Assembly (NCBI GenBank): GCA_003342895.1
Contig: PTFA01000086.1
Span: 1,572,939 to 1,636,938 of the forward strand
Length of the DNA: 64,000 nucleotides
Reading direction: 5' to 3'
Source of the DNA: Casuarius casuarius
Lineage: Eukaryota; Chordata; Aves; Casuariiformes; Casuariidae
The position numbers and the translations under genes were made by a program. Position 1 is the first letter of the stretch, and each line of letters begins with the position of its first letter. Under the pieces are notes generated by a model. That model was given only the letters and a program-made list of their open reading frames with translations, had not been told where the DNA came from and did no database searches. This document shows, piece by piece, positions 1 through 12,600 of the stretch.

Positions 1-383
1 TGCCACTTTGTGCACTGAGCTATCGGTGTTTCTGCAGCTGTCTGTGAAACGACTGAGGAACTGATCTCTCTTGGAAAAAAACAAAACCGCCCGGGGCAGG
101 ACTCGATTCCTTTATCTGGTTTATTCTCTGGCCACAAAACTTTGGAGCTAAGATTGAGAGAAACACAAAGTATAGATTTAGTATTTCCAGAAGGGGCTGC
201 CTGGACCAACTTAAGCAACATTACAGCTGAGTGTGAGACCATGCCCAAAATACCATAGAGGAACTTCTAGCCAACAGCCAATACAGTGCAAAATAGAAAT
301 TCCCCACTTCCAGTGTTTTTGTACTACATAAGTATTTTCATGAGTTGAAAATAAGACCAGGGAAACTATGATATGTGCCTGAC

Positions 384-389
384 TTTATT
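384..389 (-). terminator. Polyadenylation signal of PFDN4
   Basis: Plus-strand TTTATT is a perfect AATAAA hexamer on the PFDN4 strand and is the first one after the stop codon. Cleavage would be expected some 10-30 bases further, near 355-375. Confidence 0.55.
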
Positions 390-631
390 ATTTTAATAAA
401 CAGCGCAAATATTCCAATCTTGCTGCTTTATCAACAGTATGATGCTAATGCTTTCCTGAACAATAAATAACTGCAATAAGCAAAATAAGAAAGCTCTCAT
501 TAAATAGATGGAACGCAAAACAGGAAAGTCAAAAAACAGAAACTGGTGGAATTTTTTTAAACATTACTGGAAAAGAAGAAAGGCAAAATATTTGATAAAA
601 AAATGAAAAAAATGATATATTTAGAAAACCT
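384..631 (-). other. PFDN4: PFDN4 3' untranslated region (inferred)
   Basis: AT-rich sequence directly after the PFDN4 stop codon, without coding signal. It ends at a reverse-strand AATAAA (plus-strand TTTATT at 384-389), about 240 bp past the stop. A second reverse-strand AATAAA at 120-125 could serve a longer 3' UTR. The 3' end is inferred from the signals only; no transcript evidence is available here. Confidence 0.55.
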
Positions 632-3148
632 TTAACTGTCCTCAGCCTCAAGATTTATGTTATTTCCAAACTTTGCATAGAGCTGAACTTTCAGGTCAGA
701 TAGCACTCTCTGAATTGATTCCACCCGAGATTCTAATGCTTCAATTTCTTCTTGTAAACTTTTCTGGAAAAGAAAAAAAAAGAAAGTCCAATTAATTATG
801 AAAACAAACTGAGTCATGTTTGTCAGCAATGTATATAATCAAAGGAACCTTAAGTTTTTGCCAAGTCTGGCTCCTTTGATGGAGCCAGTCAAAGGACAAA
901 TGGACAAATTGTCCAAATGAACAATTGCAGGACATCATAAAACTTCAGAAGAAAATCAGAAATTGAAAGAGTCATGCCTCAGCTATTGCTAACCTAAATA
1001 TATTGCTTCTCAAGATCAAGATAAGACATAAAGACAAATGAGAATGAAAGAATATTTCCTTGTTGATGCTTGTGGCCAATTAACAGGCTTAATCAGTAGT
1101 ATTACATGATATCATAGTGAAGATATCAGAAAGCAAAGAGTTCAAAGAATGAACAGACCATTCCACTGCAACGCTCATCACACCGTAGCAGACAGTGCTA
1201 AAGGAACTCTCTTTTTTCCCCACAAACCTTTGCCTCCTCCAGCATCTCTTGTGTCTCTTCTTGGGAATGACTAATGAAGACATCTCCAATTTGGTAGGGT
1301 ATCAGTAGTGAATCATCATCATCAAGCATCATTATGTCATCACAGGCATCTTCCAAATTCTGAAGCTGCTTCTATTCACCAAGACACAGGAAAGCTGGTC
1401 ACTTTGTCCTATGTAAATTACTACAATGGATGCATTAACATGCTATTCATGTTGCATAACGAATGCGGGGAGATTCTGCATTTCGGGCAAAAACCCTACC
1501 TACTAATATAATATCAGTATGTTTGACAAAGTTGTTTCAGATATGTAATTTAGAGTAAGCATTAAATTCTGTGGAGTTTACCAGTACAAAGTTCTAGTCA
1601 ATACTCAGTATCTATCATTAATAGGACAATTAACTGCCTAGACAAGTGAAATACAATTGATTTAATTTTACTAAGATCTGAAACATTATTACACAGGAAT
1701 TTCTGAATTTAACCAGAAAACAGGAAGACAAATAAGATGGCAAGTATTAATGACCTTATCACAAAAGTGGGATGGCTTAGGTCCTAGCACCTCAAGCCAC
1801 TAGTGGAACATCAAACTAAAAATATTGCATTTCTACAGTATGTATCAGACAAGGTAGTTATAGAAGAGACAGGGTAAGCATTTTAGAAATCACGGTAAAG
1901 CTTAATTGGAAATACTGTGATTGATGTTAAAAGAAAATGAAATAATACTGGAAGAGTAAACTAGAATAATGCACGCTATTCAGTAAAAGAAAATCTCTGA
2001 GCAGAAAATGATTCACCTCTGTAAACATGTCAAAAAGAAGATGTACGAATGTCTCATTGGTGCAAGAAAAATAGATATGAATAACCTCAGGCAGGAAGTT
2101 TTAGGAACATTGCAAACAGCCATCACATATGGTCAACATTTCATAAATGACAATTAAGGAGTTCTAAGTACTGCATGCAATAATACACTTGCGGTTCTTT
2201 CGGGTTTCCTTTACTTCCCATGATTTTCATTGCTTTGCCATCTTAACGTTCTCCAGCTATCTTCAGTGTCAGAAACCCCAGACTAGAACTATTACTTACG
2301 TTAATCCACAGTCCCTATTTTCTGCCCATTTTCTGAGCTACAGCTCAGAAATTAATTCAGGGCAACAAAAAGTAAGTGACTTGGTAGCAAAAATACCTTT
2401 TTGACTTCTATTTCTTCTTTCAGCTCTGTGATCCTGCTAGTATTTCTTGCAAATTTATTAATTTTCTGTTGATCCTCAAAAGTGACATTGACATCTTCTG
2501 CAGCCTGCAAGGAGGAAAGGTCAAAGTGAAGAATTCATTGCTTATAATGAAGACTGGTTTTATTTTTAATCGCATCATAAATTATTTCTACAAAGCTTTT
2601 GGGGGGGGGGCAGTTTTATGGTCTTTACATTTTATTTATGCACTTGATTCCTTAAAACAGCTCCTTAACGACACCAGGACTCACGCAGCCGGGCTGGCTC
2701 CCGGCGGCATCCAGGCAGCGGCGGCATCCAGGCAGCGCCCCCAGCGGCGGCGCCATCTTCAAGCCAACGGTGCCTTCCCATAGACAGGCGGCACCGCTCC
2801 GGCACCACCGAGCGCGCAGCCCGCGCTCCCCATGCGAGCCAAGAGCGCCTCCCGCTCCGCCGGCTATGCGAGGCCTCAGCGCCGCTGAGCCTCCCTCCCT
2901 GCCCGCCGGGCACCGCGGCACCCCGAGCCGAGCGGGAGCGGGCCCGCGGCAGGGACCCGCCGCCACGGGGCCCGGAGGGGGAAGCCGCCGCCGGGACCAG
3001 TGGGGCTCGGAGCCGCGCTGAGGTGACATGGCGCCCGCCGCCCCCTCAGCGCGCGGGGAGGGGGAACACGGCCGTTCCTGAGGGGCCGCGGAAACGCCGC
3101 CGCCGCCGCCTCGGCGACACTCACCGCTTTCTTCATGGTGGCGGCCAT
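632..3148 (-). CDS. PFDN4: Prefoldin subunit 4, four coding exons
   Basis: Beta-type subunit of the hexameric prefoldin (GimC) co-chaperone, which captures unfolded actin and tubulin in the cytosol and passes them to the CCT/TRiC chaperonin. Coding exons, in transcript order on the minus strand, are 3148-3125 (residues 1-8), 2504-2397 (9-44), 1371-1228 (45-92) and 763-632 (93-135 plus TAA). All junctions are phase 0 with GT/AG borders (gtgagt, gtattt and gtttgt donors; ttgcag, aatag and tccag acceptors). The product is 135 residues, about the usual family length. It shows the expected order: an N-terminal helix (residues about 15-50, FEDQQKINKFARNTSRI), a central beta part with the IPYQIGDVFISHS motif (about 68-80), and a C-terminal coiled coil (about 85-125, EIEALESRVESIQRVLSDLK). 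The start is the first ATG of the MAATMKKA peptide, inside a CpG island. An acidic run (MMLDDDDS, residues 58-65) is encoded by a short GAT repeat. Identity is recognised from protein family knowledge and is secure. Confidence 0.97.
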
Positions 3149-3640
3149 GTTGGGCGGGGCTGAACCATTCGCTCGCCTCGCAGAGGAGGAGCGGGACGGA
3201 GCGAGGACGACAGCGGGCGCCTGCCGGCGACCTCCCCCGCGCCGTGCGGCGCTGAGGCGCTGCCCGCTCTCCGCCACCGCCGCCAGCGCTGGGGTCCGGC
3301 CGCGGGGTGCCGGGCGCACTTCTGCCCCCGCGCCGCGCTTGGTACGGCCCGCTTAAAGGGGATGCGAGGCCGACTCGGCCGACAGAAAACGGGGCCGCGG
3401 CCCGCCAGCGCTGCCACGCGGTGGCGCCATGGGACAGCGGCGGCGCCCGGGCCTGGAGGCCGCGGCCCGCCACCGCCAGCCCCAGCGCCGCGCCGCGCTG
3501 CCCGCCTCGGGGAAGGCCGCTTCCCGGCACTGACCCCCCGCCCCGTCCCGAAGCGGCGGCGCCCCCCGAGGCAGGGGCACCCCGAGCGGCGGGGCCCCGC
3601 GCCCACCCTCGTGCCAGGGATTAGCTCGAGGTTTCGCTGG
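2680..3640. promoter_or_regulatory. CpG island covering the PFDN4 promoter, exon 1 and intron 1
   Basis: About 1 kb of very GC-rich, CpG-dense sequence in otherwise AT-rich DNA. It contains PFDN4 coding exon 1 (3125-3148) and a GC box (GGGCGG at 3152-3157) immediately upstream of the start codon on the gene's strand. There is no obvious TATA box, as expected for a housekeeping promoter. Transcription start is inferred to lie between about 3150 and 3350. Long open frames on both strands inside the island are a by-product of GC content and are not called as genes. Confidence 0.85.
2703..2736. repeat. Perfect 17-bp tandem duplication in PFDN4 intron 1
   Basis: The unit GGCGGCATCCAGGCAGC occurs twice back to back (2703-2719 and 2720-2736) with no mismatch. 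It lies in the GC-rich first intron of PFDN4, downstream of the promoter. It is probably a slippage duplication and no function is implied. Confidence 0.9.
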
Positions 3641-6600
3641 GCCTCGCCAACCGAACCAGCCTCCTGTTTCTGGAAACGGGGGTGGAAGAGGCTTTCAAGT
3701 TCAAATCCTTGCGGAGGGGCTTTTTAAGCAAAAATAAATATTTTATTTCTCTTAGATGGCTGGCTGGCCGCCTCTAAACAAGACATGAGGATATCTGGCA
3801 TTTAGGCTGCATAATTGTCTCCACATGCTCCAGTTTATTTAGCTTATGTCACAGCTACAAAACAAAAAAATGGGGTCATCGTAGCATTTCACAACTGCGG
3901 GGGAGAGTCCTGGCGCGGCGTGGCCCTGGTGCTCGGCTGCAGTGGGTACGAGGCCTGGGGTCCCAGCGCCTTGGCGGGTGGGTCCGTGCCGTCGCTACAT
4001 GAAGTGAAGGCTGAAAATCGCCAGCATTTTTGAAAGCATTTGCGCTGATGGGGACCGGCCTAGCCTCTTTACAGTAAAAACGGTTGCTGAATGGCTCAGG
4101 CAGGGCCCCTTGATGCTTGGTGACTGGCCTCAGTCTGCCCAAGCCACCTGATCCCTGGGACACACTAGCTTTCAGAAACGTACACATAGGGACTGCACAT
4201 CGAATAGAGTGGTTTCCAAGGGACACGCTATTGTGCCAACGACAGGTGCGGAAGGTAACAAACCTGCAGTGAAAGCTTCAGAAAAGTCTTTGAAAATAAC
4301 TTCAGGTGTTTTACTGTGATTCACCTTTCTGCTATGCGCTCCTGTGAATTGCGGTCAATTTGCAGAGTTAGACCCCCAGAAGTACCTGGGTACGTAGAGT
4401 CAAGCCCTATAAGGTGTATTTTTAAAGTGTGTAGCTTTGGAAAGGGATTCCAGACTCTGGGCTAGGGTCCCTGGCTCGTTGTGCCACGCATAGGGCGAGT
4501 TCAGAGCTCCAGAAAGAAAATCCCACGAAACAGCCTTCCGAGCGGGGAGCTGTCTACAGCCAGCACGTTCAGCGCTTGGCAGCCAAAACTGCTGAGCCTT
4601 TTCTCAGAGCGGCTGAGAATTACCTCCACCAGTTTGGAGTCCAAAGATCAAAAGTGTTTCCTGAAGGGAACAATGTATAACCTTTCTTTCTAAAGCTATG
4701 CTTTAAAAAGCACTCCTGTGCAACAGTCTTGTTGTCCCAACACTTGTTTGTGATACGTGAGACTTGCATACGGTTCCCTGCTCTGTCTGATGGCATCCAG
4801 CCTCGCATCTCACCTCCCTCGTAATGCCTGAAGAATATTAACCAACAACTGTTTTAATGAGAAATATAGAAACAATCAGTGGAACATAGTTAGTGTTTGA
4901 TTTTGTTAGAACACAGTGTTCCCGAGCCAAAATCCAGTGCTTTAGCCACAAGAGAATCCTTGCTCCATGATAGCTCATAGAAGTCCATTCAGAAGGGGAT
5001 CTGTGGAGAACAAGAGGATAACAACCCAGAAGAAGAATGGGTGAATACTTTAAAAGTTTTCCTATTAAATTTCTGCAATTGGGCCTCACTAGGGAAAGCT
5101 GGAATATGACATGCTCCATTCAAGTCCTAGCACATATACTAACAATATTCTCCCCCAGCCTTGGCTTTGTCCTTCATAGATGGAAAAAACATAGCAGCCC
5201 TACTGCCTGCCTGGAAAATGAGAAGTTTGCATTTCTGCCTTATTACGAACGAGCTTGGAGCTCACTCCACACAGATTGTTAAATTCAGAAATACTGAGCT
5301 TCATTCTGTAGTAGAGCTGGTTGGGAGCTCCATTTCAGTAACTGGTTTTTGTTGAATACAGTTAAGAAAGTCACATCTGCCTGTGGGAAAGATTGTAGTA
5401 GCTTTCTAGCTCAAAAATGAGTTGAAGGAAAAAGTTTTCAAAGTTGTCAAAACAGCTTATTGTGGATATATTCTGAACGAAAAAGTTCTGTTTTTCAGTT
5501 CGGAACGACAGCTCTCAAACTTGCGGTTACAGTCTAGAAGGAAAAATAAAATAGAAAAGAAAACATTTTGAATGGCCCTCAAGCTGACTTTTTTGTTTTC
5601 TTTTAGTGCATGATTTTAACTTGTTTGCCATTGAGGGAAAAAAATCATGACAAAAGTTCTCCCTGGATGTGAAAACATAATCCTAAGTCTCTTTCTCTCA
5701 GAGATAAACTCTAATTTCTCTGGCCATTCTGCTAGTCAGTTATCATCTCTCTTAAAGATCCTACTATGAAAGGATATAATCTAAACCATGGTTATTTCCG
5801 CGGGTGGATTAACTGAATAACTTATGTTAGGTCTGAGCCAGTGTAATTTCCTTCAAGAGAAAAGGAGTGGATTTCATAAGAATTTGATGACTCGGAGGCT
5901 TTGAAAATAAATCTTTTTCTTCCACATGCTCAGGCAAGATTTGTGGTATGAGCATGTTGCCAAGAGTAACTTACTGTAGACCTTTCTTATGTAAATAAAA
6001 GTGAAAACAGTGCACGAGTGCAAACATCTAGTGGTGGAGTAAGATAAACTCATTGAACTCAGTGACCTCATTTCTCTTTCAGTTGCATAAAAGGACTTGC
6101 TCTTTCTTGTACTGTTCTTCATTGTTGTTGCAGATGTGGTTAGCTCCATCTTGCACCTTGGTGGGATCCCATCTGTGATGTGTAAAACCCACACCCCCTT
6201 CGTCTTACGTCTCCTTTGTGGTTCTTTTCACATTTTCCCCTCATGTTACTTGCCTTTTGCAATACAGCTCGGTGGGAGAGAATCTTGTCATGCTCTTTGC
6301 TTGACTTGCTTTGGACTCACAAACTCTTTACCCTTTTCTCTCAAGTTACACAGATAAAAGGGTAACTGCCTGTGTCTGAGCATCTTGAAACACTATACAT
6401 CAAAAATGTTTCTTAATACAGGATGCATTAGAAACAGAGAAAACTTAATGGAGACAAAAGAAATCATTGGTTTGCCAAGACTTTGTCTTATGAAGTGGAT
6501 CAAGCACTATTAGCAAAGGATGGACAAAGTTATAATATTCTAATTGTACCAGTATAAATCGAGGGGTACAGTTTCCATATCATGTAGGTGCAGTTCTGGT

Positions 6601-6644
6601 AGTAGCCTAGCATTTCCAATATTAGACAATATGACTTATTCCGG

Positions 6645-6692
6645 TATAAATATATATATTTATCTAATATATATACACATATATATATATAC
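6645..6692. repeat. AT dinucleotide microsatellite
   Basis: Imperfect (TA)n tract broken by TTTATC and CACA interruptions, in the intergenic region. Confidence 0.85.
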
Positions 6693-9591
6693 TACTTTAT
6701 GTCAGCATGCCTATGACTGCCCTTTTAAGAGCATGGGGTGGAGGGAAGGGACTTTAAAAAAATCCCCTTCTAAGGGCGCTATTCTTTTCCAAAAGGGAAT
6801 ACCAGGTCTTAATGAAGCAAGTCTTAATTATTTAAAGGACAAATCCTGGCTCCCTTCTTAGATTTTCATTCCCTTGTATTCTGAAGTAAAGAAGGCAGAT
6901 ATGCTCAGGTTTCTTCTTTCAAAGGAAGAAAATCCCTCCTGTTACTCAAAAGCAACGTCGCCATTCAAGGCTTGCTCGGTATTCATATATATCCAGCATT
7001 AGAGTTTAGTAAATCGTATCAGCTACTTTCCTCAAGTCATCCCAACAAAATTTCACCCTCGGTGAAGGAAATTTCTCTTTTCCCTCGCTGCCAGGCTTTG
7101 TGGATTGTTCTGCAGCCTCAGCTGGGCCCATTAAGCTGCGGGAGTTTCTGCTGCCTCTGACAGTCTAAAATGGAAGCTGGAGATTCCCTTTTGCAGGGGA
7201 ATCCCTTTATGGTGAAGCACAGTAGGAGACCTTACTCCACCTTTGTGGGCAGGATGTACTGTAAATATAGTGCTTTAATCCCATGATTCTGGCCCAGCAG
7301 AACAGTTGTTGCCCAGCACTAGTTTTATAAATAAATAAAATAAAAAGGTATACGGCTAATACAGGGCTATTTCTGCAGCCCTGCCCTTCGTGACCACCAT
7401 TTGGCACCTCAGTATCAATAGGGAACACACCTGGGTCCAAAATATTAGTTATGTATTCCTCTAACTCCACACTGCATCCTGTTCTGAAAATGCTTCTGGT
7501 GATGGGACATCTCTCAGTTTACCAGAAACTTTTTTTGGCCCTTACTGGAAGCCTTTCAGGTTCATGCTGGGCCTACAATTGAAGTGTCGGCTTTGGTTTT
7601 TTTGCTTTGTTTTGTTTATTTTTGTGGTTCATCATCCATAAGAACTGCTCACTACACTACCTGAAATAAGGTCTTCAGTTATACCTGTACAGCTAGAAAC
7701 AATTTCCTCTTTAACAGGAGCACTGCCACTGCCAATTTTAAAACTTGATGTGTATTTCTTAAGAACTACTCGTAAGGAGGAACAGAATCCAGCTCCCTGC
7801 TTAACCATGACCCTGCAGGATTCTTTTCTCTTAACGCATTACAAATCCTTAGGACGCCTGTCTGTGATGTGTCCTGTCTGTATGGTTATTCAGCATCCTT
7901 TAAACTGTGCAAGTCTGTCTTTTTTCTGGCAGAATCACAACAGAGTTTTGGAGAACACTTTTCCTAAGCGGCTTCTGATGTGTTCATTTGATACTCTACC
8001 AAATAGAGCAATAAATACATTAAGTGTTTTCCCAAGGGCAATATTTGTGTTCAGTAGTCATACGTATGGGGAAACTAAACTCTTCCCTAGGGAGCTCCGT
8101 GGCCAGGCATTTAAACTGAAATAAACAGCAGGATTTCAGGCAAAGGCTTTATCTGATGAACCGCTGAAGCAGTCTGCTCTAATCCCTCCATAAGCAATGA
8201 ATAGGAGTAACCAGGATGTGGCCCAGAGGGTATCGAGTTCAGTGAAGCATAACCCAAGTGCCATTTGGTTGACTAATGGTAAAGAGAGATAGAGTTTTGA
8301 TATTTTCCTAAGGCTCTAATGAAGACGAGGGAAGCAAAATGCACTGGGCTCACAGCAATTCACTAGTTAAAGTTCAAACTCATTTCTTTGTGATCTTAGA
8401 GATGTACTGCGGTAATAATAGTATCTGTTAGATATCTATTAAACCTTTCATCAGAAAAGACTCTAAAGGCCACAGACAAGGATCATTTCATCCACCCCTA
8501 GCATGAAACACAACAGTGCTTCCTAATAGTTAGTAAAAAATATGGTATTTCTGGGGAATTTGGAGGCCGGATATTATTACCAAACTGGAATCATGATAAC
8601 ACTAACAGCTAACACTCCTTCCCTCTGAACACCTGCAAATGGTCATAACTGGTTTTGTGTATCATTCAAAAGACATTAGCTGCAGCCAGCACAGATGCTA
8701 CTAACAGCAAGTTGTGACTGAGTTTTCCAACAGTGCCCTGTGGTAGTTAAAAACATGAAAAATCTCCCACTTTTTTGGTATTTGAGGGGAAATTAGAGGC
8801 TATATATTATGTGTGAAGCTCTAGAAATACAATACAAATTGCTCTTTTGTGAGCTGTTTAAAAACACATGAAAGACTGTATTCCTACAATTACAGTTTAT
8901 AAAACATTTTCATAAAGCGTGCTTTATAACTTAAGATGTAAATGCAGGAACAATGAGATAAATATTTATTATCGTATGATAAACTTGAGAAAAATTTTAC
9001 AGGAGCAATACTGTTAGTATCCCTTCTTTGACAAACTGTCTAGTAGCATCCCACAGAAATTGAGCCTTGAAAATCTCTGTCAGTAATAGGAATCGGTTTG
9101 CTTACAAAAGACTTTGTATGATGTCAGATTTACCTCAGCAGAAACACATCCATCAGACTGAAAGTAAAACAAAGTAATCTGTGCAAACATTACAGCCTTA
9201 ATCAACAAATCCAGTAAGTTACATGAGTTTGGGTCTGATTCAAGTGTTTGCAGAACTAACTTCAGCGAATTTTCTCAAGAAGTTAGATAACAGCTATTTT
9301 TTTTCTAGGCAATTAAGACAGTCACACAATAACTAAAAGCCTCAGATTTATAAAAGTAGATGTTTATTTTAGATTTGAAGTGCTGTTTAAATTAAAGGAA
9401 TACTAAACATTTCTTGCTTTTGAAAGCTTTCCTTGCTTTTGGCAAACAGTTTTGGATCACTCAATTATATTGTAGAGATATTAATACCACTAGAACTGAA
9501 AACATTTTCATCATTTTTCAGTACCAGAACTCATGTATTACGTCTCTGTTAACTTCATGTGAACAAGGCAACTGTACATAATGTAAAATGT

Positions 9592-9652
9592 CTAAGTGGA
9601 AGACTTACACTTCCACTAAGTCTTTGTTTGTGCCTTTGTACTTTGTTTGTGC
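9592..9652. repeat. Short hairpin followed by a 12-bp direct repeat
   Basis: AGTGGAAG at 9595-9602 pairs with CTTCCACT at 9610-9617 across a 7-base loop, with two further outer pairs beyond one mismatch. CTTTGTTTGTGC then occurs at 9622-9633 and again at 9641-9652. No gene is associated with it. Confidence 0.6.
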
Positions 9653-12600
9653 AATCACATGTATAACTGCACATAAAAATTAAGTACAAATACATGATTT
9701 CTCTGAAGTACACTGTTTCTGGAAGCAGAGCTAAATTCCCCCCAATGGGGAAAAGTCACCAGGGATTAATGTCCCAGAATGTGGATAGCTGTGTACATTC
9801 ATGTTGCCAGACACGCAGGCTCTTACGGCTTTTTATAGGTGGAAATATAAATGCCTAAAGAATTTACATTCCTTCTAGGTTAAGGATGCTTGAGGATCTA
9901 TGTTTTGCCATGTACAGAGGTTTAACCCTCCATGTCTCCNTACAACACAGCAAATCTCAGCTGATTCCTTTGGCCTGAATCTTGGGCAAAACTTGACCAC
10001 CAAGATGCTTCTTTAGACTTTAAGCAGAATCTTTCACAGTTCCTTCTAACATTTCCCAGGCCCCTCCTGCCCTCTAGAGCATTAGGATACTTTAATAAAA
10101 CCCTGCCTAGAAGAACAAGATACTATATATTTATACAGGACTGTCTGTAGCTTTAGCCTGATGTGGATGCACGTTAGCCTGATTCTCAGTTACATCATCT
10201 GGAGTCACTAATGCCCACCACAAAAATGGAATTAAATGGTAATTTATGGAAACTATATAAAAGGACTTTTGCTGATACTCCTATCCTACTGAGATGTTTC
10301 AACACAGACCAAACTTAAGTGCACTCTGCCTACATATCACGGATCATTAGGAAGTATAAGAGCGGATAAGTCATTCTGTTGAAGTGGTGAGGAAAATGCT
10401 ATTTACATTATACCTTTTTATGTCCTCTAAGATTTGCTTTGCATTCTGCCTCTGAACATACAAATGACACTGACCTAAACAGCATTTAACCAATTTACAG
10501 TGTATCTTGCACCACCAACCATGGAAAAACATAACATAATTAAGTCTTTCTCTCTCCTAATAGAAATTAGAAGAGAGAGAAGGCGAGCCAACATTCAATT
10601 CAGAAGCTCCTGTTCCCGGTGATAACATCAGTAGTAAATTGACTCTGTTATTTTTACACTGTCATAAACATACATAATGCTTTCACAAGTAAGTAACCAA
10701 ATTAGATCTCAAATTAGATGGACAAACATAAAATGTAGTTAGATTGGTTCTACCGTACATTAAGCCTGTCAGTAACTGCAGAGTAGAGAAGGGCAGGATG
10801 GGTGTCAACAGGAGAAAGCAGGGGGGTTATGAACATCTGGGGGAAACACAACTGACAAAAGCAGCAGGCCTGGCCTTACGCTAATGCGGTACGAAGGAAT
10901 CCACCTGCAGGTATTGGTTAGTCACGAAATCATGGTTTCAGGGCTTCAAAAATGACATGTTCCTACATAATCCTAAATTCTGCTTCTTTTTAAACCAAGC
11001 GCGCCTCTCAACAGTGCTGTGTGGAAGGTGAAAAAAGCTTCTAGCCTTCTGCCAACTCTGTCCAAAGAGAAAAATTCAGCCTCATGTGTAAACAGGAGCT
11101 CATTCTCATAGCCTCCTAATGCACAGATCCTTCACTACAATTCCCTTCCCTGCTCAAGGAGGGTAAAATTGCTAGAAGAGCCACAGCACTTTGAAAAAGC
11201 CCAGAGCGTGGTTCTAGTTACTGGAAGAAAAGGAAGCGCCAATCACGTCCCAAGTACTTCCCAGCTGACTGACTGAACATCTTGTCACAGACCTTACTTT
11301 CTTGGTCTGTGCTCCCTGCTTTCTTTCTGACTTATCACCCAACCTATATGCTTAACATATAGAGAGAACTGCAGTGAGCATTATTTTTACAATGCAAAGC
11401 AGATAATAAATATTTATTTATAGAAAAGGTGATTAAACTTATTTTTTGGTAAACTTAAATATTAACTGCACTTAATTTAAGACAAGAGACCTCTGTTAAT
11501 TTTCTTGAACTGTGTACTTACTTACCAATGAGAGACTTCTTCAGTAATTGAATGTTGCAATGTTTATTGCAGAGGTAGATATCTCAAACAGGTCATGGCC
11601 AGCTAGAAGATTCCTCGGCTGGTGGAGTTTGAGCTATTCTTCTCCCTTTCTGCTGTTCTGGATGCCTCTCTAAGGATTACCCTGCTCTCAGTTTGCTCAG
11701 CAGACCTATTTTTCCACATAGCTACTAGCATCATGTAGGAGTGTAATCATCTCGTATGCAGTGAAATCAGAAGTTTAGTGCTATAAAACTAGTATTTGAG
11801 TAAAAATATCAAAGGTTTCTTTTGCTTTCATTTTATATTGAGGGCTTATGTATAGCTTTGTGATCTTGATTTTCAAATACATTTCAGTTTCCCTTTTGTA
11901 GAATGGGAATTACAGTACTTTCCCATTTCCTAGGCTGAGGCTCAATTCATTAATATTTACAAAACTCTAAGATCCTCAGCTAGAAAGAGACACAGAATTA
12001 AAAGTGTATAAGCAAACATTACTAAAAATCTGGAATAACAGCTTTGTGTTTAGACACTGGAGTTTACAAGTTGCATTCAGTTTGTCTTCCTCAGCATTGT
12101 GAAATACCTTGTCCGTGACAGATACACTGTTTACCTAGTCTACCCATTCTCCTGTGGCACTTGTAAGTCGTAGCATTTAAAAAAAACACATAAGACTTTG
12201 AAAGCATTTTTAGGGTGAAAATAGTAAAAACCTTACTCCAGCAAGGAGAAAGAGTAGTGATCAGGAGACAGGAATTGTGTAATATGCCGCAATAAGAAAC
12301 CTTCCAGAATTACAGGTATTAAGGAAGAAAATCCACTACCAGTTAATGACTCCTTCAGACTGAGGTGTTGGTTTGATAATGTTTAGTATATTTGAAGTTC
12401 ACTATATGAAAAACAGTCAGTTCACTCTGCATTAGTTCAATGCTTTTGGGTCTTTTTACAATATTGGAAGTTCAGCTATTTTCCTGCAGTAAGATTTCTG
12501 ATCACAGTTCAGTCTCCTAAAGCCTGGGGAGATGTTATTAGTTTGAGGGTTTTTCAAGCCTTATTTAAAGAATATTTTACTACTGTTTCCCAAGAGGTAG

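Noticed and set aside
2652..3727. Long open frames (up to 292 codons) on both strands
   Set aside because: They lie in the PFDN4 CpG island. High GC content suppresses stop codons, and the translations are Ala/Pro/Arg/Gly-rich without domains.
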